A stretch of DNA of 64,000 bases, from assembly GCA_021234155.1 (NCBI GenBank), contig JAJEKV010000053.1, forward strand, positions 6,106,488 through 6,170,487, in the 5' to 3' direction. A program made the translations under genes and the position numbers. Position 1 is the first letter of the stretch; the number at the start of each line of letters is the position of its first letter. Under the pieces are notes generated by a model that ran no database searches, was not told where the DNA came from, and saw nothing but the letters and a program-made list of their open reading frames with translations. This stretch comes from Isoetes taiwanensis. Lineage: Eukaryota > Streptophyta > Lycopodiopsida > Isoetales > Isoetaceae. This document shows positions 11,048 through 20,624 of this stretch, one piece after another.

Positions 11048-11347
11048 ATGGCCAAGTTCAAGACTACACTCGCTAGAACACTATCCCGGCCATTGTGCTG
11101 CTCGCGCAGCCAAAGACGGTTAGAACTGTGGCTTCCTGCGGGAGGATCCGCGGTCTTCTCTCCACTGCAGGAGGCCGCCTTTCTACAATGGTGGCCAAGT
11201 TCACTCCACCGCAGGTGGAGAAGCTCATCATGGATCATCAAGTTCGCCGCTTCATTGCGGGTGCTCGAGTGGGTGCATGCGGGTTATGATGACGAGGAGG
11301 AGACTCCCGAAATGAAGATGTATGCTGCGGGGGCGACCTCCATATAG
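11048..11347 (+). CDS. Possible small ORF, 99 aa, maybe a captured host gene fragment
   Basis: ATG at 11048 opens a 99-residue frame starting MAKFKTTLARTLSRPLCC, with an arginine/tryptophan-rich middle and an acidic end (DDEEETPEMK), stopping before an AT-rich 3'-UTR-like stretch with ATTAATGATG near 11455. The region is richer in C+G than the surrounding transposon and preceded by a C/T-rich leader, so it could be a piece of host gene carried inside the element. A parallel frame starting at about 11095 also looks protein-like, so the reading frame is uncertain. Family not recognised. Confidence 0.2.
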   Translation: MAKFKTTLARTLSRPLCCSRSQRRLELWLPAGGSAVFSPLQEAAFLQWWPSSLHRRWRSSSWIIKFAASLRVLEWVHAGYDDEEETPEMKMYAAGATSI

Positions 11348-11569
11348 AGCTCAAGATGGCCCCCTACCGATTAGTTTAGATTTGTATTGTAATCCCCGGT
11401 TTCAATTTTTTTTGGCAATAGTCCTTGTGACTATTCTTTGTAAAGGCTTTTCATTAATGATGTAACTTGTTTTGCAATAGTCCTTGTTTTGCAATAGAAC
11501 TTGTTTTGCTTTTAACTGTTCTCTCGAGTTTCCATCGTTTCTTTCAAGTTAGTGAACTTTTGTCATTAA

Positions 11570-12180
11570 TTATAAAATGCAAACAAGGAATTTGAAGGTG
11601 CGTAATCTATGATCCGCGCGACACTAACAAAATATGGTAAACCAACCAAAGAAATAGGAAAATATGAGATGGGTGGCTCGGGTTCAAAAGAAATAGAGTT
11701 CAAAAGAAACCGAAAAAGAAAAACATTGTAATTCCTCGGAAGCAAAAGTTAGTGGCCTTGCAAGAATCTTTGCACAAAGCGTAGATCAATGAATTTTGGC
11801 CTCATATCAATTGGGGACCTAATTTGGGATCCATATATTTGTCACCAAAATCGGTCAAGATACTATCGGGAATCTCGAGAGCCATTCCATTTTCCTCGAC
11901 CGGTCAAAAATGGTCAATGCCCCGGCTGATTATGGTGAAATCTGTGGTGAAAAGCGTGGTGAAAAATGTGGTGAAGCCGTGGTGATGCAAACGTTTTTAT
12001 ATTTCAAAGGGGAAAAATACATATGGAAATCTACCACACGGTAGAGAATAGTTCATACTTCTTATGAAATGAAGTATGCGAGAAAAATCGAGGGAAAACT
12101 ATAACCCCGAGCTTCTAGTATTATCAAAATGCATTAGAGATATAATAATAGCTGTTTTGAAGAGGTTAATGATGACATCT
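11570..12180. other. No recognised gene
   Basis: Spacer between the possible captured fragment and the minus-strand ORF group. Contains a few TGTGGTGAAA repeats at about 11940-11985. Confidence 0.35.
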
Positions 12181-12182
12181 GA

Positions 12183-13943
12183 TTATCGGGCCTCAATCAG
12201 ATCCTCGCATTGTGAGATCCGTAACTCTTCTTCTTCCAAGTATGTCCAAGATTTCATCAAGTTTTTCTCTTTGAATAGTTGGTGAAATCCAAAGAACACT
12301 AAAACATGAGCTTCTCGTTTACGCTCCCACTTATGATCTGATTCACAAAGTATTGTCTCGGGGTTGTTGTGTCTCCATGTACGGTGGCTTTGTTGAGCAC
12401 TTTTTAATGGTGAAGCATGGATCATTTCCTGCTTTAGTTCGATGAACATATCCTCTTCCTCAAGCATGGGGAGAGCTGCGAACTCATCCTCAGAATCATA
12501 CGCCACCCCGAACCCCGCATTTTGCACCAGCTTAAGTTAAGTCTCGATTTGCATCGTGTAAAACATCATTAGTAATAAGAAAGGCAACCGCCTATCACTG
12601 CCTTGGCTTCTAATTCTTTAAGCCCATCAGGAATTAACCTATGTTTTAAGCCTAGAATACCTCGGAATTCATGGGTCCTCCGCTCCTCTAATATCCGCCT
12701 CTGTTCCTGGTTTATTTGCTCCAGTATAGGTCTTACCAGATGCGACTGCATTTGAACTGGCGAAATTGTTTGTGCCCGTGTTCTCCTTCTGTTTTCTTCC
12801 GCCATTTGGATCGGGATAAGCCAATGTCTGCATGCAAAACTAGATTTAGGGTTTCCCTCCAATCTTTCCTGCACAGCCAGCTTTTGAATGATTGAACTTG
12901 CATTTGATGTGACAGATTTCCAGTGGTGGGTTTCATCATGTGTTTCTCTGTCCCATTCCGTTCATCCTTAATGTAATTTTTCTGTGTGTCACTTTCACCC
13001 CGCTAATTAATTAAGAAAGATTGAAGAGTGAAGATTTATATTAAACATATAAAATGATTACATAAGGTTACATTTCAGATTATATACACTTGTTTTCATT
13101 CCCTGTGGGTCTATCAAAAGAGAGGGTCCAGCTCCTCCTCGTCATCTTCTATGATCACCGGTCGGTGGCCACGGGGTCAGCTTCCCACCCTATTTGCTCC
13201 CATTCGGAGGGAAAGCAAAAACCATAATGGTGGAGTGTTACCAAACGTAATAGTAGCTTCTCCATGTCCATCCCGCAAGGCCTTGTGATGATAGTACATA
13301 TCCCCCAAGTGAAGGAATTGGTCCTCTGTAAACAACCTATCATAACAAAAGAGGAACCTTTTTTAGCGTAAAGGCTTGGTAGCCATTAAGCGTAAAAGGT
13401 CTCAACCTTTTGCGGATCCTGGTCAATAGTATGAGGAACGGGCCAAAGATCTTTGTGGTGTGTAAAATTTCGGTGGAGGCAGAGTAAGTTGAGAGGTCCG
13501 GGAGTGTGGTGTACAATTCAACCTCCCCGGTGAGAGTTTTCAGCATTTCTCGTGGTCATATTCTCATCCCGGTGAATAGAGTAATTTCTCAGATCCCGAA
13601 AGCATGTCCATCCATTTCGCATGGCTGAAAATCGGACAAAGACGCCTAGGTATTATGGGCTCTTCTTCTCTCGGGTCACATTGTCCCATTCCCAAGACTC
13701 CATCGCTTTGCAAAGATCCAAGAGGTGAAGTTGGCCATGTCCGTAGTAGTCAGCCGAAGTCGTAAACCGTAAACCGCTTCCCACCCACCAGAAAACAGTA
13801 AACCGCTTCCCAAGGACCTCGCCGCCAGAAACTGCCTCATCCCCGAACCGCTGTAATAAATCAGTAAACTTCGGTCGGGAGCAAGAAGAATGGCATCTCG
13901 GGCCTTTTGGGTTGCCCGAGGTCATTAATTTTCGCCATCCCAT
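12183..13943 (-). pseudogene. Unrecognised multi-segment gene of the transposon
   Basis: Several minus-strand open segments with protein-like composition lie in order: 13943-13653 (contains RPKFTDLLQRFG and a W-rich end WESWEWDNV-like), 13546-13340, 13343-13155, 12939-12569 (a charged, coiled-coil-like stretch AEENRRRTRAQTISPV ... EQINQEQRRILEERRTH) and 12527-12183 (acidic start DSEDEFAALPMLEEEDMF, then SWTYLEEEELRISQCED). They change frame repeatedly, so the gene is either intron-rich or broken. I do not recognise it. Its place downstream of the transposase-like gene on the same strand suggests a second element-encoded protein, perhaps a DNA-binding accessory protein; that is inference. Confidence 0.3.
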
Positions 13944-14084
13944 AATGATTTCGGCACGGCGGTCACCAAAGGATGATGAGAGGAATTGATGGGACCCAGA
14001 GAATTTAAGGAAAAGGAAAGTATTTCAAGAGAAAAGTCGTTCGAAGGATCTATCGTGTTCGGAGAGAAGAGATGAAAGTGAAAC

Positions 14085-14160
14085 ACGTGGTGAAACATGT
14101 AGTGAAACACATGTGTCACCACATGTGGTGAAACACATGTGGTGAAACATGTGGTGAACC
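14085..14160. repeat. Cluster of CACCACATGTGGTG palindromes
   Basis: Within about 75 bp the sequence has four overlapping GTGAAACA(C)ATGTGGTG units, including the perfect palindrome CACCACATGTGGTG. It lies between the two minus-strand gene groups of the transposon. Confidence 0.75.
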
Positions 14161-14321
14161 AGGGCATGTTACATCGGGGACATCAAAATACAATTACATA
14201 TTACATGGGGCAAACATATTGCATTGAAACAAGGGACATCAAAATACAATTGAACATGGAATTGAGTTTCTTATATTATTCCCAAACAAGGCAAGACACA
14301 ACAACATATTCAAAATTTCAA

Positions 14322-16012
14322 TCATTTCCTAACTGTAAGAATGTGTTCGCTATTATTCTTCATCGGACATGCTATCTTCATCGGATAAAACCCGGGCAAG
14401 TTTTCTAGAATCTTTTCCTCATCCGCCTGGTCTAGCATGTAAACATTTCGAAGCACCTTTCTTGATCTCGGCCGCATGGGAACTCGAATAGCACAAATTT
14501 GAGTAGAGAATACAAGTGACTTTGGCTCGTTTGTCAACAACTCATACATCACCTTTGACCGAGGCTTCTTTCTATAGTAAATGCCCTCCACAACGGTTTC
14601 ACCTCTCATAAACAAGTTTCCGTTCTGCTTGAAGTCATTTTCAACTTCAAATTTTGGCTTGGTGCATAGCAACATCCAAAATACGTAATCCTCCTCGTTC
14701 CCTTTAGGTGCAAAGAACCGCAAAAGTCGTCTCCTTCTCTAAGTGCTTACGCAAGTACATTTGCCAAGGTTGAGTATAGTGGCTGGTAGACTTGCGGGTC
14801 TCTTCCACATCCGCATGAACATTGGAGGATGGTTCAACGACTACAAAGGTCCCATTCATCTACATACAGATTCGTTCTCACACATGTCCCATTTTCCATC
14901 CAAACAATTCTTTGCAAAACATGATAGCTTTCTGGTATGTAGTCGTGTTGGATTTCGCGTCTTGAATCCATGGTGAATGAATTTGCCTGATTCTCGAATT
15001 GTCTCGCACCCCAAGCCTTTTTTCTGTTGATATCCTCGGGTTTTATTTCCCAGAAGTATCTCGAACTTTTCTTCCATTTTCGGTCCACTTTCGGATGTAC
15101 CACATTGAAATTGTTTCTCGCAATTTTCACCACATCATGGGCATTATCTAGTTTAATGTCGGGATGTTTAAGTCATGAGACCTCGTATCCATCTTTTCAA
15201 TTCTGCCGCCTTCCCATCATGTTCACCTTTTCCATGGTTTGATCCAAAGAAGTTCCACATCATGTTGACCTCGTCAGATCACAACTGTACCTTCCAACAA
15301 AATAAAATGATTCGGTCGCTTTGAATTGTGATGCAAAGACCATCCGAAAAAATACATAGTTTGTTTGGGGACATTGCCTTTCGCTTTAAGTACTCAAAAT
15401 GTTTCATAAAACAATGTTGAACAAAAGTGTGTCATGTTCCCTATCATCCAGGACACATAGTAGTGTGTTTCCTTCTCAATGGTGTTCGTGGATCAACCTC
15501 GATAGGTTATTTGAACAAATATAGTTATCTCGGTTGTTGACCCAAATAAGCATGGACTGAACTTCATTACGCTCCTTAAAAGTATAATTCTCTGAAGTCA
15601 ACCACGGATAGGTAAGCATCTCCGTGCAAGTTATCAAGGAGTTCTTTGTCTTGTTCACCGCCACTTATATCTGAAGTTGTGTAAAAGGAAAATTTGGAAG
15701 CTTCTCCAACATTTTGTTCACCGGTGGAAGACTTGCGGTTTCATTGTGTTGGTGAACGAGCTTAGACTTCTTCTTCGCCATCTCACGAATACATTTTTTT
15801 TCATAATCTAGGTATTCCCACTTCACCATGCCACTATCACTAGATTGTTCATGTGGGCGGATAGGGAACTTCTTAATCCCACACTCTTTACACTCACCCG
15901 TAATGCATTCCCTCTTATGGTAAGGTTGGAAGCTAGTTTTCTCATAAAATTCCACGCCACACAGACTTCTTGTGCTACTTATTTTGTATTCAGGGGCAGC
16001 CGCATTCACCAT
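14322..16012 (-). pseudogene. Transposase-like gene, middle and C-terminal exons
   Basis: Read on the minus strand: 16012-15665 has a Cys-rich segment (CITGECKECGIKKFPI, then VKWEYLDYEKK and LEKLPNFPF); 15664-15476 has SENYTFKERNEVQSM; 15133-14834 has YFWEIKPEDINRKKAW...RQFE...HDYIPESY; 14723-14322 has NEEDYVFWMLLCTKP...NGNLFMRGETVVEGIYY. From memory, a widespread uncharacterised eukaryotic protein family (common in cnidarian, arthropod and some plant genomes, probably transposon-derived) has the same order: zinc-binding Cys cluster, a (D/S)(F)SENYT..QNEVQS motif, then a C-terminal ..IPGT..H.FIP-like domain. The segments are split by stops and frame changes; catalytic acidic residues cannot be confirmed. 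Confidence 0.45.
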
Positions 16013-16089
16013 ATATGTCCGACCGCCAAAGTCGACAAGTCTTTTTGCAGACTTTTGGGTGCTTAGTTCTCATACTATTGAATCCATCT

Positions 16090-16254
16090 ATTAGCATCTG
16101 CATTCTAACATGGTTTTAATTTTACAACAAACCATGGTTTCAGCTTTTCAAACATCCTCTGTTTGATCATAACACTAGGATGTTCCGCCTTGAATTTCCG
16201 AACAATTGCAACTTGCAAAGGAAGATAACAAGGTGATCAAAGATATTTATTGCA
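16090..16254. other. Likely intron of the transposase-like gene, no feature
   Basis: Short AT-rich gap between the Cys-rich segment and the CACCACA array. Confidence 0.3.
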
Positions 16255-16805
16255 CACTACATTTTCCACCACACTAGGCACCACATAGCATATATTACAG
16301 ACATTCATCTTACACCTCCTTATTCACCACACTAGACACCACAACGCATATATTACATAATTTATTGTACACCATATTTTTCACCACACTAGGCACCACA
16401 TAGCATATATTACGTGCATTCATCTTACACCTCGTTATTCACCACACTAGGCACCACATAGAATATATACAAAGATTCATTTTATACCATATTTTTCACC
16501 ACACTAGGCACCACACTAGGCACCACACTAATCGGGCACCACACTAGACACCACACTAGGCACCACACCATGTTATTCACCACACTAGGGACCACATAGC
16601 ATATATTACAAAGATTTATTTTACACCATGTTATTCACCACACTAGGCACCACATAGCATATATTACAAAGATGTATTTTACACCATGTTATTCACCACA
16701 CTAGGCACCACAAAGCATATATTGACAAAGATTTATTTCACACCACGTGCCTCACCACAGCAACCACATATCACAAGCAATCACTAACCACATACCACAT
16801 ACCAC
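16255..16805 (-). repeat. Tandem array of about 60-bp units with CACCACACTAGGCACCACA
   Basis: About eight units of the form CACCACACTAGGCACCACA-TAGCATATATTACA-AAGATTTATTTTACACC-ATGTTATT, with an internal burst of short CACCACACTAGG repeats at about 16495-16570. It sits in an apparent intron: on the minus strand, an ATCACAG|GTTATT donor-like site at about 16853 precedes it. Confidence 0.85.
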
Positions 16806-16893
16806 ATACCACATTAACAATAAAAAATGTGGTGAAGATGAAGAAATGAAATAACCTGTGATTCTTCCAGATAGTGAGTGGCACGATCCTCTC

Positions 16894-17653
16894 TTACATT
16901 TCGTTCCAATCTTCTAAACTTAACATCCTTTGCATTTGAGAGACCCTACTTGTTTTTGGGTCCAAAATTGTCGCACAAGTTCTATAATGAGAATTGGGAA
17001 TTGCATCTGCTCTTCTAACTCTTTTGTACAAAACCCATTTCCCCCCTTTGCAATCTATCTCTTCCCTCTTCAATTTTGCTTTGGTAAGATTCCTAGGATG
17101 AACACCCAGCAGTTTACCAAAACCCCGAGCACTGACAGGATTAGCACTTTCGGTATTAATGCTTCCTCTTACGGCCATAGCAAGGCAACTACTCTTGGCT
17201 GCTAAAACTGTCATTATTTTGTTAGACTTCTTCACAAGTTGAATGGAACCCCCGAGGTTCTTGACCACAATGCTCTTGGCTTGCAAATCTTTCAGACTCT
17301 TCGAAATCACGGCTGTCCATTGTGTCATCCTGCAGATAATCTAGTAAAACCTCTTTCTTATCGCTGTTAGACAAGCCTTTAGTGGTGCTATGAAATGAAG
17401 ATAACAATTTTAATACCATCCGACGCCTAGTAGAGGCCGTTCTGGTGGATCCTCCCTCTGCTGATGCAATTTTTGCTAATTCTTCTTTAGCTTCCCTTTG
17501 TCTTTTCCTTTGGCGTCTTTTATGATCCCGTTCTTGTTCTGGAGTTCTCTTTCTCTTACCTGTGCTCCGGTTTGAGATTTTAGGCAGATTTGCTTCCAAA
17601 TTAAATGATTGAAGGTATGAACCGGATTGATCCACAACCGGATTAAGCGCCAT
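16894..17653 (-). pseudogene. Transposase-like gene, N-terminal exons
   Basis: The first in-frame ATG is at 17653 (MALNPVVDQSG). Residues about 40-75 form a strongly basic helix (GKRKRTPEQERDHKRRQRKR) typical of nuclear localisation or DNA binding. The frame runs to 17222, but protein-like sequence continues in another frame from about 17328 to 16894 (TQWTAVISKSLKDLQAKSIV ... HPRNLTKAKLKREEIDCKGGKWVLYKRVRRAD), so a frameshift or short intron lies near 17320. It is followed after the CACCACA array by the exons at 14322-16012. Being first on the same strand, it is probably the 5' half of the same transposase-like gene. Confidence 0.4.
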
Positions 17654-17902
17654 AGCCGTGTGCTTCAAGAAAGGCGCGGGTGGGTCGTGGGTTTAGAAAT
17701 CGGTTCGGTGGAGATTGGAATGGGACGGGTGGCGTAGGAAATTGGAATGGGACGGGTGGCGTAGGAATTGGGTTGTTGCAGTTCAAGAAATGATTGAATC
17801 CGGGCAGTACATGCACTAGGCGCCAAACAAACATTTAAAATCGCACCACAAATTTGATATCTCCCACCACATTTTTAGGGGGGACAGGGGGGACACCCAG
17901 GG

Positions 17903-17928
17903 TGTTCCACTACAACATGCTTTCACCC
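17903..17928 (-). repeat. Right terminal inverted repeat of the 11.4-kb transposon
   Basis: 26 bp, perfect reverse complement of 6554-6579, followed by the ATAG target duplication at 17929-17932. Inside it is a G-run-rich stretch (17876-17895) and a CCCACCACA motif. Confidence 0.85.
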
Positions 17929-17932
17929 ATAG

Positions 17933-18150
17933 TTGAAGCTAATAACAATACCTATAATGTCACTAGTGGGTAGTGACACTAATGGTGATGTTATATGTGT
18001 AACAACTACTGACGCTATATTTGATGCTAATAACAATACCTATAATGTCACTAATGGGCGCTGACACTAATACTGATGCTATACGTGTAACAACTGGTGG
18101 CGCTGTAACTGGTGCTAACAACAACATCTATAGCGTCATAGCAAAGTTAC
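17933..18150 (+). repeat. 87-bp tandem repeat, about 2.5 copies
   Basis: The unit GAAGCTAATAACAATACC..TATAATGTCACTAGTGGG..GACACTAATGGTGATG..GTGTAACAACT..GACGCTATA repeats with a period of 87 bp (17933, 18020, 18107). Similar but weaker sequence lies left of the transposon (6480-6553), as expected if the element inserted into such a repeat. Confidence 0.75.
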
Positions 18151-18360
18151 TGACGGTGTTAGTGACACAAAGAGTGAAGCTATAGATGACACAAATTGTG
18201 GCACCTATAGCATCACTTCTGTATATGTGGTCACCAATAATGTCGTGGTGTATACTTTTCAATGTTCCAGTGACATTTTGATGACACTAATTGATCAATG
18301 GAATTTAATCATGATATTATTAGTGCTTACAAATCCAGTTTGGAAATGACTAGTGCCTTG

Positions 18361-19745
18361 AGTGCGCTATGCTGAGTTGGTCAGGCCTGGCCAGCCACTA
18401 CATGTGACATTGAGCACGGCTAGGCCAGAAGCAGCAATGTGGAAGGATGAGCTAGACTCTTTCAAATACATAAGGAATTATGAATTGGTAACTCGGCCGA
18501 AGGACAAAAAGGTAGTAGGGAGTAAACAGTTTGTTGAAGGCTAAAAGAAATGAGAAAGGAGCAATCGAAATATACAAAGCCCGAGTGGTTGCAAAAGGAT
18601 ATATGCAAGAAGCTAGAATAGATTACAAGGATATATTCTCGCCCATTGTAAACTCAGCTACACTTTTCTCATTTGCAGTACAATACAACAAAATATGGAT
18701 ATAGAACGCATGGATGTCAAAACTTCTATGTACCCATGAGCTCACCTTTTTCACTTCGAGAGATGTGAATGCCATGATCAATTGTCCCTTTAAATATCTT
18801 AACACCTCTTTCGTAGTTATCCAATGTTGTATGTCTGGATTGCTGTTATATCTGCTGAGCAAGTTAACATCATAAATAGTATCTGGCCTGGTGCAACTTG
18901 TAGCGTAAAGCAAACTGCCAACTAGCTCACGATAAGGCTTTGATTTCATTCTGAATCTAATCAGCATTTGTTTGATATACTACTCTTGTGTTAAATAAAA
19001 CTCCCTCTTTGATCATTTTCTTCTAACTTCCATTCCCAATAGTTTCTTGAGTTCTCCCATGTTTGTCATCTGGAAACATCTTTTTAGTAACATTTTGCAT
19101 CTGCTTGTCCAGGCTTTATCATTACTAGTAATGACACAGTCATCCACATACAATGCCATAATCAAAGCATTTATCTCGCTCTTTCCACATATATTTTCCT
19201 TCTGTTCTAAGTGTCTTGAATCTAATGGATATCAAAAATTTGTTTACACACAGATATCACTGTCTCGACGCTTGTCTCAAGCCATGGATTGCCTTTTTCA
19301 GTTTGTATACCATGTTTGCACCTCGCTCATATCCATGTGGCTGTTCCACGAATATTTCCTCCTCCAACTCCCCATTTAGGAAGCCTGTTGATTGGGAAAT
19401 ACATAGATGATAGAAAATCTATGTCTGGATATATTTTTAAGATTGAAGATACAAGTATATCATGGGTAAGGGAAAAACAAGACTATGTGGCAAAATCAAG
19501 AACGAAAGTAAAATATGTGGCAGTTTCCTTGGCAACATCGGAAATAATATACAGCTTCGGGGGGAATGCTTTGGTGAACTAGTGCATACAAATAAGAGAG
19601 GCCACTTTTCTCTATTGTGATAACAGAAGGGGAGTGGCTGAGTGAAAATCCTACTTGCCACTCTAGAAAGAAACACATAGAGATACGTCATCATGTCATA
19701 AGAGATGAAGATGCATCTGGCTGCTTCCAAATGCACAATTAGGAT
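18361..19745 (+). mobile_element. Ty1/copia pol fragment (RT to RNase H) with internal inversion
   Basis: Plus strand 18361-18727 encodes the start of copia reverse transcriptase (..AAMWKDELDSFK..NYELV..; then, with frameshifts, YKARVVAKGYMQ-like and MDVKT). Plus strand 19379-19740 encodes RNase H (DDRKSMSGYIF, YVAKSRTKVKYVAVS, then CDN and KHIEIRHH-like motifs). The part between them, 18728-19378, is present but reversed: read on minus it continues exactly with FLNGELEEEIFVEQPHGYERG, KLKKAIHGLRQASR, a YVDD-type motif and PYRELVGSLLYATSCTRPD...VLRYLKG. Stops and frameshifts occur in all parts. No LTRs are seen nearby, so it is a dead internal fragment. Confidence 0.85.
18728..19378 (-). other. 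Inverted segment inside the copia pol fragment
   Basis: About 650 bp in reverse orientation relative to both flanks. On minus, its start (FLNGELEEE) follows directly on MDVKT of the left flank, and its end (LKG...) precedes the RNase H start at 19379. Nothing of the family consensus appears to be lost at either breakpoint. GGAAG/CTTCC-type microhomology is present at the two ends. Confidence 0.8.
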
Positions 19746-20060
19746 GGAAAGAAGATGAAAGCCAAATCGATATGCGAGATTATAAAATTGGGCATCTGTA
19801 ACTTGTTGCTATAGTGAGCGAAAAGTAGAGAACCAATGACTTGGTTCTGAATCAGATTGAGGCTAGTGGTGTTGCAAATCGTTGTGGAGATTGGCTATTC
19901 GATGTAGCAGATTGGAGAGTCATTGTGGCAAGCAGGGATGCGCTTGGGCTATTGGAGAAGCTGCATGGTAAAATAAGATACAACCAATGGATCTGTCGCA
20001 TCCGGGGAGCTTTTAGATAGATAAAAAACATGAAACATCTAGAGTTTTTTAATGAACAAT
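19745..20060. other. Copia-derived or unique spacer, no recognised gene
   Basis: May include the 3' internal end of the copia element, but no polypurine tract or LTR is recognisable. Confidence 0.3.
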
Positions 20061-20071
20061 AGGTATTTAAT

Positions 20072-20158
20072 GGGAAAACTACCAAAATACCCCTATGAGT
20101 TTGTGTAATTACCAAAATACCCTTATGAGTTTCAAAATTACCAAAATGCCCTTGTGTA
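20072..20158. repeat. Left arm of an about 87-bp inverted repeat split by a LINE
   Basis: Three sub-units of a TTACCAAAATACCC(C/T)TATGAGTTT type. The arm is the reverse complement of 20531-20617 with only a few differences. Together, without the insertion, the arms would form an almost perfect palindrome. Confidence 0.9.
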
Positions 20159-20536
20159 TAGAATAGAATAGAATAGAATATGATTTTATCGTCCACGGAG
20201 ACCAACTGGCCTATGGGACCCAAGTACAAAGAGAGAGCAGCAGGCGTATTACTACCAGGATTAAAAAACCCCCGCCCCGAAGGGTTTTCGGGGGAAAAAC
20301 CTTAGTAGCAATAAGGATGCTGACATACTGCACAGTTATATACATAATCACAAGTACAGCTGAGGTTAATGTCGGACAGGGGGGCATAACTGAGTCCGCG
20401 TATCCATTACCTCCTGGAGGTACGATCCCAACAAGCCTACAGAGGCCGTGCTCAGTAGCTCATGCAAGGCCTGATGGGGCACAACTAACCGAGCATACCG
20501 AGCCCGGATATGCTCGTACGCCGGACAAGGTGTGTA
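20153..20536 (-). mobile_element. 5'-truncated LINE (family A) 3' end with (TATTC)n tail
   Basis: On minus this is 370 bp homologous to the 3' end of the LINE at 40960-41327: end of the coding region, the CCCCCGAAAACCC..GGGG hairpin, the GGTCTCCGTGGACGATAAAATC end and a TATTC-repeat tail (20159-20181 on plus as TAGAA repeats). The last 170 bp are almost identical between the two. TGTGTA occurs at both ends (20153-20158 and 20531-20536), a plausible target duplication. No coding capacity remains. Confidence 0.85.
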
Positions 20537-20620
20537 GGGGCATTTTGATAATTTTGAAACTCATAAGGGCATTTTGGTAATTACACAAACTCATAGGGGT
20601 ATTTTGGTAGTTTTTCCTTA
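20531..20620. repeat. Right arm of the inverted repeat
   Basis: Reverse complement of 20072-20158: GGGGCATTTTGATAATTTTG, then two further ATTTTGGTAATT/GGTAGTTTT sub-units. Confidence 0.9.
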
Positions 20621-20624
20621 ATAA

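Larger units (their letters stand above)
6550..17932. mobile_element. 11.4-kb DNA transposon with 26-bp TIRs and ATAG target duplication
   Basis: Bases 6554-6579 (starting GGGTGAAAGCATG) are a perfect reverse complement of 17903-17928. Directly outside are 6550-6553 ATAG and 17929-17932 ATAG, a 4-bp target duplication. The outside sequences join into one degenerate repeat. Inside lie a transposase-like gene on the minus strand (about 14322-17653), a second unrecognised minus-strand gene (about 12183-13943), arrays of CACCACA/TGTGGTG motifs, duplicated hairpin-rich modules (8.3-9.7 kb) and a 19-bp minisatellite. A 4-bp duplication is known for Sola and Academ among cut-and-paste superfamilies; I cannot assign it. 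Perfect TIRs suggest fairly recent movement, while the genes look broken or heavily split by introns. Confidence 0.8.
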
